Shown here in pieces: positions 44,807 through 55,714 of a stretch of DNA of 64,000 nt. The DNA comes from Ganoderma boninense. Lineage: Eukaryota; Basidiomycota; Agaricomycetes; Polyporales; Polyporaceae. Under the pieces are notes generated by a model. It had not been told where the DNA came from. It saw only the letters and a program-made list of their open reading frames with translations, and ran no database searches. The position numbers and the translations under genes were made by a program. Each line of letters opens with the position of its first letter. Positions within the stretch are counted from its first letter, which is position 1. The stretch covers positions 3,158,955-3,222,954 of the forward strand of contig CM035304.1 in NCBI GenBank assembly GCA_002900995.3, written 5' to 3'.

Positions 44807-47800
44807 CTACCGCAGAACGGCCCACCCGTCTCTAGCCGGATCTCCAGGTGGCGGGAACACACCATTCGCCCCCTGACCCTGGTTCTGCTGCTGCTGCTGC
44901 TGCTGCTGTGGGCCCTGCTGCCCACCCGCCGCCGCCTGTCTTCTCCGCTCCTCCTCCTCGCGCCTGATCCTGTCCACCCACCGCCCGCGCACGTACAGGA
45001 GCACGGACACCATGAGGCACAGCACGACGAGCAGCATCGTCTCCGCGAACTCGTCCACCTCCTCCTCCTCGCGGTACCGCTGCCCGCGTATCGCGCCGTC
45101 GAAGTAGTCCTCGGGCCCGAAGTCCGCGCTCTCGCGGTCCGCGTCCGCCTGCCTCCGCTCGCGCGCCCACTGCACCGGGTCCTCCTCCTGCTGGCGCCGC
45201 TCGCGCTCGCCGGCGTCGGGCTGCCCGCGCCTGCGGCGGTTGAACTCGTCCCGCGCGCGGCCCATGTACCACTGCCCGTCGTCCGCGAACTCCTCGCCCT
45301 CGTCGAGCGCGCGCTGGGGGCGCGCCGCCCTGCTCGTCGCCGCTGCCCTCGATCTCGGGCTGGTCGTAGTACGAGCGCGTCGCCTCTTCGTCGCCGTCCC
45401 AGATCGTGAGGCCGCCCTCGCCGCCCATGAGGGTGTGCCAGATGCTGCGCGCGTGGAGCTTGACGAGGGAGAGGAGCACGGGGAGGTACGCTTCCGAGTT
45501 TGTCTCGTACGCCAGGTCGTAATGCCGTTTGGCGAGGTGGAAGTCCTGTCGTCAAACCCACCGTCAGCAACTGTCCACAGCCGTCCAAGACACTGCGCCC
45601 TACCTGGGGCACCCCGACGCCATTCTCGTACATCCAGCCCAAATTCCACATCGCGAGCGCGCTCATCTGTGTGTCGGCCGCAGACTGATAGTACCCAGCA
45701 GCCTTCTCCCACCGGCTCGACTCCGGCTCGTCTGGCACGCCCAGGCCGTGGTAGTAGTAGTCGCCCACTTTGACCAGAGCATCGACGTTCCGCTGAGCAG
45801 CAGAGCGAATCCACTGGGTCAGTGCCAAGCGGGCCGTATCGTTTGATGGAGACTGCGGGGCGAAACGCGTGAAGCGCAGGATACTCTTGTCTATATTCCA
45901 ATCAAATCAATTTCCGGCGGTCAGCAGCAAGGACGACAAACGCACCTTGGTCCAGGACATAAGCCAAGTTATTCTGCGCGGTTTCAAGACCACGCTCCGC
46001 CGCGATCCACCACCTCAGCATGGCCATCTCGCTGCCCCTCCCTGTTCCCAGGCTCCACGCATAGTCGGCGTCCCTGAGTAGATCCTCCTCCCAGGTGCCG
46101 CGTTCCGCGACGAGTTTGTAGAAGGACACAGCGACAGCACACGAGCTTCCCGCAATTTCAGACGGGATGAGTGCGCTGCGTGCCTGTCTAGCCTGGATGT
46201 CCGCGAGGTAGTAGTACGCCTCAAATGGCGAGCCCTGTCGGAGGGCGGTCTCGAAGTGGGCGGTGGCGAGCTTCAGGTCTCCGCGGTCTGCTCGCCTTAT
46301 TAGCCTCTGAACGCGTACGCAACCAAAAGTAACTCAAACTCACCATAGTGAATCTTGCCGATATGGACTTGCGCCTCGGCGAGCTCCTGCATCGCGGCCG
46401 CGCCAAAGTGCGTGAGCGCCTTCTTCATGTCCTTCTTGCCGTCCACGAGCCCGTCGCGCCAGATGATGCCCAGCCCGTTGTGCGACTCCTTCTCCCCGTA
46501 GTCCGCCCCGCGCTCGAACCACATCTTCGCGAGCACCGGGTCCTGCTTCACGCCCTCGCCGCGCAGGTACATCCGCCCGAGATAGCCAGCGGCGAGCGCG
46601 GCGCATACCCCGCCTGTGCAGGAGCCTCGCCCTTGGGTGGCCGGTCGGGCTGCCGGGGATTCGCGGGGTCGCGGGGCCAGATTTGTTGGGCGATGCGGAG
46701 GAAGTAGTAGCGTGCGCGGTGGAAGTCCCGCGGAATGGCGGACGCGCCATCACCGCCTGAAGCGATACCACCGGGCACACCGTAAATGCTGCCTTGGTAG
46801 AAGATCTTGCCCAGACGATACGCAAAATCCACCTCGCCACGATCCGCATTGAACTGCAGCCTGTTAACACCGGGACGGAACATGAAACAAGGGGAGAAAG
46901 ACGCACGAGGTAGTACTCCAGAAGGTCCTCCCAAGTCTCTCCTGCCGCGCGGGCATTTGCAGTCTTGATCACGGCGCGCCCTGCGTTAAGACCGGTGGAA
47001 GCAACGCTCGCGCCGGGACCGTATATGCCTCCGTCAAGGTCGGATAGACGTGGTGGTGACAAAGGAAGGGTGCGACCTCCAGGAGGGCCGGAAAGGAACT
47101 TCGCCATGGCTGCAGGGCCGTGAATGGGTGCAGAGTATGCAGTGATACACGAACACACCTTGTTCTGCCGCGTCCTCGTACCAGTCCAAAGCTGCCATGC
47201 AGTTCTCCGCCACTCCAATGCCTGACCAGTATCTGTAACCTAGCGCCATTTGTGCGCCCTTGCTATTTCCGTGTGCTCCGAACGTGAGGTAGAGCTGCGC
47301 CTTTGCCTGGTCAACGGGCACGACACCATGGTAGCCTGTACTGTGAAAGAATCCGACGAGAGCTTGTGATGAAGCATTGCCAGTGATCTGTGCGTGTGTG
47401 TTGAAGGAGTCGTACGCTGCTGAGGGATCCGCAGGGAAGTACGAATTTGGTGGGAACTATGTGCGGTACGTTAAAGCACAGCTCGAAATGCGAGACCGGA
47501 CGGTGCTCACCAATGATACTTGACCGAGCGTGTAGAGGGCATCGGTGTGCCCTAGCTCTGCAGCATGTTGCAGGAGGTCGATGACCTTCACTGCCCTCCC
47601 CTTCAACTCCTCGTCCTTCTTCTTCCCATTCAACCGCTCGCGTCCAAGGAAGTCCGTCACGAAACTGGGTAGCCAAGACTGACTGCGGAGCTTGACTAAT
47701 ATTCGAAGCGCACTGGCGATGGGACCCTGTCCTTGAATGCTCGGCAAGAAAGATGAAAGGGGAATGTGAGTTGAATGGTGCATAGGCTCTTCGGACTGCA

Positions 47801-48110
47801 TGGGAGGGAGGGCGGTCAGAGTGGCGAGAGTGGACATGGCCTGCTTGTAAGCCCTAGATGCTGCGCCATTAGAATTAGGGTCATGTCATGCGCGAGCAGG
47901 ATAAATACACACCTTCAGCAGCAGAATCGATGGCCTCGACGGCCTCCCCTCGTTTACCGGGAGCATCCTACGGCGGTCGGGTCAGCGTATACCAGAACAT
48001 CGGCGTGGTGTTGTGCTCACATTTGAGTTGGCGTTGGCAAGAGCGGCGAGAGCAACGACACAGAACGTCGCCAAGCTCGCCTTGCGCGACTTCCTCTTTG
48101 TCGATCCCAT
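44807..48110 (-). CDS. HRD3: HRD3/SEL1L homologue, ER-associated degradation (two compensating frameshifts)
   Basis: Partner of the Hrd1 ubiquitin ligase that receives misfolded proteins in the ER lumen. Nine exons: 48110-48021, 47967-47913, 47860-47511, 47456-47159, 47109-46907, 46853-46344, 46287-45946, 45890-45604 and 45545-44807. Together they give 958 codons. A signal peptide lies at residues 1-28 (basic start, then LATFCVVALAALANA). Many Sel1-like repeats follow (ALGYRYWSGIGVAE, AAGYLGRMYLRGEGV, VKVGDYYYHGLGV, AMWNLGWMYENGVGV). One membrane segment near the end (MLLVVLCLMVSVLLYV) precedes a cytosolic Arg/Gln-rich tail. A base is missing near 46600, and one extra base sits in the G run at 45316-45320. 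Both lie in otherwise conserved text, so they are probably assembly slips. Confidence 0.92.
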
Positions 48111-48218
48111 TGTCGGGGATGGTGGAGATGGCACGGACGGAGGTGGGTGGAGGATGTCGGAGACGGCGCAGTGGTCTCGGACACGTTGAGCCACGTCGGT
48201 TAACCCGATGCCAAAAGA

Positions 48219-48240
48219 AACCCCTAACCCTAATCTAGGG
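48219..48240. promoter_or_regulatory. Telomere-like CCCTAA motif in the HRD3 promoter
   Basis: AACCCCTAACCCTAATCTA and the next bases contain two and a half near-perfect CCCTAA units about 110 bp upstream of the HRD3 start. Such telo-box motifs are known promoter elements in some eukaryotes; a role here is inferred. The rest of the 48111-48633 interval holds no gene. Confidence 0.4.
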
Positions 48241-48633
48241 CTCATGGAGTATTCAATTTCAAGTAATCCCGCTTAGTTACAAGTGATTTATAAAGGCATT
48301 ACGTCAATGTGAGCAGATCTACGCGAGAGCATAAAGATCAGGTCAAGATGCACGCTTGCCGCCCATCGAGCCAGTGCTAGGCCTTGCTTCTCGACCTCGA
48401 CCTCCCCACCTCCTTCTCCCTCACTCCCACCGGCCATTCAACGCAATCGCCCACGAGCTTACCATTGCTCGAAAATTGAGGACTTCAGACGTCCACGACC
48501 TCCTGGCCTGAACCATACAGGTCTGAAGCAGGCACCACACTCGGGGCACCTTCCGGCGTATGGCTGTGAGTGCCCTGGCGTCCGTCCTTCCGTAGGATTA
48601 CTGACGACGTAGAAGACATATGACAACGCTTTA

Positions 48634-49847
48634 GTGCAAGTGCAAGACGCATATAGTCGCTTTTCCCATGAACAACTCCTCCTCTTCCTCAAGGTCCGCC
48701 AGCTGCCCACGACCGGCACCGATCAGGAGCTAGCATCACGTCTGGTGCAGTTCGATGTCCACAATTACCACTTCCCTGCCAAAGAGGGTATCGGACAAGC
48801 CAGCGGCTCTGCAGACGAGCAGAATGCCCAGCGAACGCGGACACGACAGGTCCTCGCACCCGATCTCCCCGTCGAAGTCCTCGCCGAGATCATGGACCAC
48901 GTCGGCGACTGGGAGCTCGCAAAAGCGGTAGGCGTTCCCACCTCCTCCCCCAGCCTCCTCCGTGGGCCCATGCGAATGCGTGTGACTACGCGATCGTCTC
49001 TAGCTACATCCCCCTTATCCGCGCCTCCGACCCCGCGAACAACGAGCCGACCCGCTGCAGCGCCGTGCTCGCCGTGCGCTTCGGCTACGTCAACGTCCTC
49101 GAGTACTTCTTCTCGCACCACCGCACCACCTTTCTCGCCATGTTCAAGGACGACCTCCTTCCCATCACCGCGTCGCTCCATGGGCGGACGGCCGTGCTGT
49201 CGTGGTGGAAGCACGCACATGACCTGTATCCCACCGTGCTTCCACTCCCGGCGCGGACATCCGTGGAAGAGGCGATAGATGGCGCGTCCCGCAACGGCGC
49301 GGTCGCGTCACTTGACTGGTGGCTCCACTCGGGCATCCCGCTCGAGTACACAGAAGCCGCGCTCGAGACCGCGTCCTCCAAGAACCGCATCGCGGTCCTC
49401 GACTGGTGGAAGGACAAGGCCGCGGATCCCACGTGGAAACTTCCCCTCAAAATCGGACGCGTCATGGACATGGCGAGCACTGCAGGGCACATCGAGGCGC
49501 TCGAGTGGTGGGCGAGCTCGCAGCTCGAACCCAAGTACGACAGACAGGCGCTCTACCATGCGTCGTGCCACGGCAAGATCGAGGTCCTCCAGTGGTGGCT
49601 CGGCAGCGGGCTGCAGATGATCTTTGACCAGGAGGCCCTGAACGGCGCGTCGCGGCACAACCGCCCGGAGGTGCTCGAGTGGTGGGACAAGAGCGGGCTC
49701 CCCATCCAGTACCGCATGTGCGACATCGAGGAGGCGTTGGAGGATGCGATCGGGGGAGGGGAGATGGCGCGGGAGTGGTGGCGGAAGAAAGGCGTCGACT
49801 TCAACACCAACGACAAGGAGTGGTCGAAGCTCCAGAATCTCAACTGA
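48634..49847 (+). CDS. SAP-like plus ankyrin-like repeat protein (start uncertain, one frame break)
   Basis: The N-terminal part (SHEQLLLFLKVRQLPTTGTDQELASRL) resembles a SAP DNA-binding helix pair. An F-box-like phrase follows (LAPDLPVEVLAEIMDHVGDWELAKA). From about 49000 on, eight or so repeats built around a WW or WWL core (ALEWWASSQLEPKYD, VLQWWLGSGLQMIFD, VLEWWDKSGLPI) look like the degenerate ankyrin repeats found in many fungal proteins. Frame changes at about 48930-48955, where a GTAGGC..CCCAG stretch of only 26 nt lies, so either a sequencing slip or an unusual splice is present. No ATG starts the N-terminal frame, and a 5' exon may be missing. It is divergent from HRD3. The function is unknown. 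Confidence 0.65.
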
Positions 49848-50100
49848 CGAACCTGCCCCTGCGTTTGTTTCCCGCCCTATTTGCCGGATGGATACCCTTG
49901 CTTACATACCCCTGCTGCTGCCACAGATACCTTTGTATCAATATCGTGCTCGTGCTCTGTTTCCCCATACCGTGTAGTCTTCCATCCCGCGGACAGTTTT
50001 ATCTAATACGCTTTGTTGTCACGAAGTCATGAATCTATGGCCGCATATATAATATCCCGACGTCTCACTTCCACTTTCCAACACCAATAACCACCCGCGT

Positions 50101-50128
50101 AGTACTTGGTCAGGCCTGACCAAGTACT
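50101..50128. repeat. 28-bp perfect palindrome
   Basis: AGTACTTGGTCAGG is followed at once by its exact reverse complement with no spacer. The flanking bases do not extend it. It lies in the 49848-50391 interval, where no other feature is recognised. Confidence 0.85.
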
Positions 50129-50391
50129 GCTTGGGTGGTGTCTCCGGCGGTTCTAGCGTTTGCGCGTATTTGGTTGACAGTACGTATTATGCCACGCCCG
50201 CGCCTCGCTTACACCTTGCCCTCGTATTACTAGTAGGCTCGCTGGCCCGTGGCACCTCTCTCTCCACCTCCTACTTTCCTGTGGTGTCGATTCAGTCTCT
50301 TTCTCCCCATCATCATCCGAATCTCTCCAGTAAGTGTTCATTGCTCAACTCCTCGGGTTATATGAATACGTTTATTGAACCGTTTGGACAG

Positions 50392-51149
50392 TGGCTGCAG
50401 CTGGTTCCTCCGGTTCCAACGAGACCAACATCGCCATCTCCAGCACCATGCAGACGGCCTTGCGCAGCGATATCAACATCCAGATGTGTAAGTTATGACT
50501 CCATGTCGGCTGCTGTCGTGGAGCTCGATATTCACGCCGAATCCACCTGTCCTAGCGTCCAATCCGTCCCCCGCTCAGTCTCAGTCGCCGCCCCCAGCCG
50601 CTGAGTGTCCGTCTATCGCTCAGCGTCCGCCCTACTCAGTCCTCAAAGCCTTCGAAATATGGAGTGGACAATTCGCTGCTTATGAACATGACGATGACGA
50701 CGTTGATGACGGTGATGACAAACCTCGTCGTGGCGCAATCCTCCAACCAAACCATGGCCTGCGAAACGCTAGGCGGCATGCGCGAGGTCAAGGAGGGCCT
50801 CGATAAGGTCAACGCCAGGCTCGACGTATGCCTGGGGTGCCGCCCCCACGCTGGTGCTGGCAGCGAGGCGGCTGCCATCGTGGAGGTAGAGGGGGTGGAC
50901 AACAGGTCTGTCCCACATGCCGCCGTCGATCACAATGTGAAGGTGGACGCCGAGGCCGCCGACAAGGCGGACATCGCTTGGGACGCCCTGTTCAAGAAGC
51001 TGGACGCCATGTCCAGCAGGTTCAGCGCCAAGACGGACACCTTGAACGCGGAGATAGTCCGGCTTAGGGAGGAGGTCTCTAGTTTGAACCAGGACTTCTA
51101 TGCCTCCCTCCATGGGGTACGCGGAGCGGAAGCTGTCCCGAGTGCATAA
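50392..51149 (+). CDS. Hypothetical multi-exon protein with coiled-coil C-terminus
   Basis: I do not recognise this gene. An exon at about 50392-50487 (AAGSSGSNETNIAISSTMQ, ALRSDINIQM) ends at GTAAGT. The next starts after CCTAG near 50557 with a Pro/Ser/Gln-rich stretch. The last part (to the stop at 51149) is coherent: VKEGLDKVNARLDV, DIAWDALFKKLDAMSSRFSA, LNAEIVRLREEVSSLNQ, suggesting a coiled coil. The frames of the middle and last parts differ, so another splice or a frameshift lies near 50660-50750. An upstream exon ending at the GTAAGT near 50331 is possible. The start is not settled. Confidence 0.45.
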
Positions 51150-52015
51150 GAAGCTGCAAGTGGGTGCGACCTCCGCTGTCGTGGTTGGCCATCGTCATGG
51201 GTGAGTGTATTTTATCGTATTGTGCCGTGTGCATCACTGACCTTCGGCGTTGATATAACGTTCCCGAACTTGTCGTCTTCAACGATAATCTACTAGGCCA
51301 CCATACCTCGGCGTGGTGCATGGAGAACCTGGGTTAGAGGTGGTGGCAGAAGGTGGTCTGGAATCTGGATGTCGTCTTGCTCTCGTATACGCTCTCTGCT
51401 TTGTCTTGTCTTGTGAAGAATGCTTTCTCACTGCCCATCTCAACCACTTCACCTCGTGCTTCTTGCATGTGCTGGAATGGACCTCCGTCAGTGCGGCGCC
51501 AATTTTTGAGGCAGAAACACTGCATCACAGTATTTCTGGCCTTGCCCGTGCAGATCGAGACTGTCCAAAACATAGGCGACCGCGGGCGTGCACTAACAAT
51601 GTTTAGGGCGACCCGTATTAGGGCGTGGACGACCTCAGAGTCCCGACATTCATCGCCTATCCAGCGCAGCCGGACTGGGGACCGCTGTAGTATGTAGCTA
51701 TGTTGTTTTGTCACAAATGGTGAAACTTCAGCGAGGTAAATAGGCGAACGATACAGTGGGACCGCGGGATCTGCGTGAATGTTCAAACTGAGCTATGTCG
51801 TTCACCGAGAACCTACATTGGCATCGATGAAGCGAAGAGCACGGCGAGATCCAAAGGACATGGGGAGGGAGTGTATTACCCAAACAGCCGGCAGTAAATA
51901 CCTGTGAGCAACATCTATATCTATGTATACAACATATCGATACTGTGGACATGTCAGCGTTCCGGCGACACGACAAGGGAGGCCAGACTACTCACAAAAA
52001 CACAAATACTTCCAG
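51150..52015. other. Spacer downstream of HEM13 copy B with a duplicated segment
   Basis: 51340-51560 resembles the reverse complement of 22860-23060, so the same unassigned sequence lies downstream of both intact HEM13 genes. No protein family is recognised. 51900-52000 is the conserved HEM13 3' flank. Confidence 0.5.
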
Positions 52016-53080
52016 TTATGCCCACTCGCGAGGGCTTTTCAGCACCGCCATCAACTTGCCCTCCCTGCTCTCCGCCTCAGTCCCAAGCTCGCTCATGTAC
52101 TCCCACCGCGCAGTCTCAGGCAGACTCATCAAAATGCTCTCAATCCGCGCACCCGGCGTCATAAGCCCGAACTTCGTTCCCCGATCGTACACCAGGTTGA
52201 ACTCGACATACCGCCCGCGCCGCAGGAGCTGCCACCGCTTCTCGTGCTCCGTGCTCGGCGTCTTCCAGCGACGCTCCAGGACGGGAATGTACGACGGGAC
52301 AAAAGCATTGCCCGCATCCTTCACGAACGCGAAGATCTCTTCGGCGATCCTCGGACGCGCCGCGCCGTCTGCGAACCGCTTGTGCGTCTCGCTGCACAGG
52401 TCGTCGAAGAAGATGCCTCCGATCCCGCGCGACTCCCCGCGGTGCGTGATATGGAAGTACTCGTCGCACCACTTCTTGAACGTCAGGTAGACGTCCGCGC
52501 CGTGCACGTCGCACGCACCCTTCAGAGCCCTGTGGAAGTGCACCGCGTCCTCCTCATACAGGTACGACGGCGTCAGGTCCGCCCCGCCCCCGAACCACCA
52601 CGCGATAACCTTCCCGGGCCTGCCCTCCGCCGCCTCCTCCTCGCTCGGCGTCTCGGTGAGCTCGAAGTAGCGGTAGTTGGCGTGGACGGTGGGCGCGTGC
52701 GGATTGCGCGGGTGGACGACGAGGGAGAGGCCCGCAGCGAAGAAGGGGACGGCGGTCTGGATGTCGGGGATGGTGGAGTGGTCGGCGCGCATCTGCTTGA
52801 TCGCGGGCGGGGGCAGCATGCCGTGGACGATGGAGACGTTCACCCCGCCCTTCTCGAGCACCGTCTCCTGGTGCGCGGCCTCCTGTGCTCCGGGCGTGGG
52901 TGCGGGGACGGCGAAGACGCAGGAGATGCCGCGGCCGCCTTCTGCGCGGAGCCAGGAGTCGCGCTTGAATTGCGGGGCGTTGGGGTCGAGGTTCTCGAAG
53001 GCGGAGACGATGTCTTCCTGGAGCTTGCAGACGTACTGCTCGACGCGCTGGCGCATGGGGATGCTGGTGGTGGCGGCCAT
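52016..53080 (-). CDS. HEM13: Coproporphyrinogen III oxidase, oxygen-dependent, copy B (intact)
   Basis: A second full-length enzyme of 354 residues, single exon, starting MAATTSIPMRQRVEQYV at 53080. It carries all the signatures of copy A ([60 protein letters not shown]). Differences from copy A are scattered, conservative substitutions (for example ALKGACDVHGADVYLTF), with no indels. It could therefore work in haem synthesis alongside copy A. It heads the second arm of the inverted duplication, with the dehydrogenase relic and kinase copy 5 on its 5' side, mirroring copy 2. The open frame continues upstream to 53188, but the conserved start of the other copies is preferred. Confidence 0.94.
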   Translation of the reverse strand: MAATTSIPMRQRVEQYVCKLQEDIVSAFENLDPNAPQFKRDSWLRAEGGRGISCVFAVPAPTPGAQEAAHQETVLEKGGVNVSIVHGMLPPPAIKQMRADHSTIPDIQTAVPFFAAGLSLVVHPRNPHAPTVHANYRYFELTETPSEEEAAEGRPGKVIAWWFGGGADLTPSYLYEEDAVHFHRALKGACDVHGADVYLTFKKWCDEYFHITHRGESRGIGGIFFDDLCSETHKRFADGAARPRIAEEIFAFVKDAGNAFVPSYIPVLERRWKTPSTEHEKRWQLLRRGRYVEFNLVYDRGTKFGLMTPGARIESILMSLPETARWEYMSELGTEAESREGKLMAVLKSPREWA

Positions 53081-53204
53081 GGTGTGGACGTTGAGGTGGA
53101 TGTGGGGGAAGATGTGCGGGGTGTGCAACTGGGCTTTTACGGACCTTGCTCCCGCCATCCGGCCCCAATCCGGCCGCGCCTCGACCACTAGTTAGTCCAT
53201 CGTC

Positions 53205-53255
53205 TCAGACGTCGAGAGGATCCATCGCGGGCCGCGGTGGGGATATTAGTGTCAT
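53205..53255 (-). promoter_or_regulatory. 16-codon upstream ORF before HEM13 copy B
   Basis: Encodes MTLISPPRPAMDPLDV then stop on the minus strand, ending 124 nt before the start at 53080. Same length and position as in the other three copies. The promoter-proximal block lies at 53131-53175. Confidence 0.55.
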
Positions 53256-53859
53256 TTGTGGAGGGTAAAGGAGGGAAAAGGGCGAGGAGGTGGGAGGACG
53301 AGAGGGAAGGAAGTCAAGTACCGAGTTACTAGTCTGAGTCTGTCTGAGTTCTGAACGTTGGCCTAGGAGGCGCCCGTGCAATTGTTTTCGTCGCCTTTTC
53401 CTTCCCCCACCCTCCATCTCACCGTAGCCTTGGAAGAGCACGGCCTATCTCTATTCGTGGTGTTTCATTATCGTCTCCTTTGCTGTGACAGTGCGGCTAA
53501 CCGGGAACGTTCATTCCTACTACATACTAGATATGTGCCATGCCTAGTTCAAGTTCGATGGCACTGGTGATGATGAAGGCATTGGCATATGCCGTTCACA
53601 TAGATACGAAGACTTGGGATGCCTCATGTGCGTTTGTGCAGAGCAATGCGAGGGCAAATCGGACGCACAGGGACAAGGTCCTCAGACTCGCCCTTTCGGC
53701 TCGGAAATTGAGTACTTATGCCAGTGAGCCCTTGTCAATAATCATTTGCCCTCCCGTAGACACAGCGCGAGCAGGCGTTGTCATTGTTTTCACCGGCAGT
53801 CTTTAACCAGCCGCGGACCACATCGGGATATTCGACAAGCAAATTGTCGTGAAGTCCCC

Positions 53860-54650
53860 TGCAAGCGTGAACACGACTCTCGCACACAACAGCAGAGGAT
53901 GCGACCAGATCGACGAGACGCCGTCGCTTCTACCTAAGCCCCCCCCCCCCACCTCCGGCTGTGCTGCCGGAGATTAACACGAGAAGGTTATGTACCATCG
54001 TGTCCGACACCCTGGCACGGTCGACGACGCGACGGGCGCGACGACCGTCCTCTACCTGACGATGTCCACCTTCCGCTGCCGCTTCTTTGCGCTGCTGCGC
54101 CTAGGAGGGCCTGCGCGCTAAGAAGCGGAAGGCGTCGCACCGCTCTGGGACCGCGCACGATCTCACCGGGCGCATACTCGCGATTCACTGGCTGGGGGGA
54201 CATCTGGCTGCGGCTCGCGGAGCTCGCGCACGCGTTCCCCATGCGCGTCATATACCACTCCCGCCGCAACTTGGGTTGCGTGGCACCCACCTGAGTGACG
54301 CGAAGGAAGTTGAAGAAGGACGCGGACATCGTCAATACAGCGCGCGGGGGAAGGTCATCGACGGTCGTCCACGCGCTCGACGATGGCCACGTACCCTGTC
54401 TCCCGATGCCCTTGCGAGATTCTTTCTGCTGATTTTTGCTGATTGCGAGGCGAAAAGCTGGGAGCTGTTGGCTGGACGTCCACCTGAATGAGCCAGAGAT
54501 GAACTCTTGCTTGCTCGAGTTGCCCAACGCAACGCAAGAGGTTGGGGGTTCACGCGCTCACTAACCTGGGCTACGATTACTTGATGACGGGCAAGGCCTT
54601 GGACATGTTTCCGGAACATCAACAGTGAGCAAGTTTTATACTCGCATTTC
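53860..54650 (+). pseudogene. D-isomer 2-hydroxyacid dehydrogenase, decayed copy 2
   Basis: Family pieces occur in order but in changing frames: RGCDQIDETPS, then TVLYLTMSTFR, AHDLTGRILAIHWLGG, LKKDADIVNTARGGKVIDG and LDVHLNEPEMNSCLLELPNAT. A run of thirteen or so cytosines at about 53939-53951 interrupts the 5' part. It mirrors the relic at 27.8-28.8 kb, lying in the same place relative to a HEM13 gene and a kinase. It is not translatable as one protein. Confidence 0.68.
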
Positions 54651-55714
54651 ACAGAGGCTGTCCTACAAGGCATGCTAGATAGGCCACTGATATCTGATTC
54701 TCCATTGATTAGGCTGTAAATATCAGCAGACACGTTGTGTTTATGACTGCAGCTCTAGGCCGGGCTGAGGACTTACTGCTAGGCGGCCGTAAGCGGCAAA
54801 CCTTTGTCTTGGGTCGACAGTCCCTCGTCCAGGAAATGCCGCCATTCAACATTTTTGCTTGTGGCCCGAGCCAGCCTGGAGACATAGATGCTAGGAAATC
54901 TGGATGTGACGCCGCGTTGAGTTGCAAATTGCACGCACTTCAACATCACAGTCGCGTCGATACCTCCCAAACACTCCGACATTTCGATATAGGGAACAAT
55001 AGCGCCGCTCCATTACGGTCCCAATTTGGGATTTATATGTTTCCTCGGTGTTGGTTTGTGTTTTTCGAGTGAAGATGAACACAGATCGGTGATGATGTTG
55101 ATTGTCACGGCCACTCACCAAGTACTCTGCACAGCCACCAGTCTGGGCCCGGTAGGCGTGACTCGTGCTTGCACTGGCAGCTTAGGCCACGGCCACTAAG
55201 AATCAATGGAGAAGTGCTAGCAATTCAAAGTTGGAATATGTTTTGGGCGATATGAGATGCAGGGAGGACATGCTGCGGTGCCAGCGGCGAATAAACAAAG
55301 GCCTGGCCGAAAAAGGCGATCGAAGGGCGTGACTCGGTTAAGCAGTCACAATCAATCGACTCGTGCACCCAGCGTCTACTAACTTGAACTTGCTCTCGCC
55401 GACCACCAACTCTCCCATTGTTCCCCTCTTCCAGCACCGTCCCGATATCCCACTTAACTCGGTAATTAGCACAAAATACCGTATACGGGAAGACACAACC
55501 TGTCTTTTCATTCTCAGCAAGACATTCCGATCGCCATCATATATCCTGGTATGTGGTCGTCCTCCCTTTCCACTTCACCCCCAACCACATCCTCTCTACC
55601 CTCCACTGGTCACCCGTGCTTGACTCTATACTATCGCCACTGCTGTACATATCCTCTCATATTATTCTCCCTCCATCTTCTACTCCCTCCATCACTCTAT
55701 CCTCCCTCACCACC
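54651..55714. other. Kinase copy 5 promoter side, inverted copy of 26.9-27.7 kb
   Basis: Contains the reverse complement of the copy 4 upstream region (for example CTTGAACTTGCTCTCGCC near 55390) and, near 54780-54860, a diverged match to 27560-27640. No gene is recognised. Confidence 0.7.

Noticed and set aside
53081..53188. N-terminal extension of HEM13 copy B to 53188
   Set aside because: It runs through the conserved promoter-proximal block, and the other copies lack an equivalent ATG in frame.
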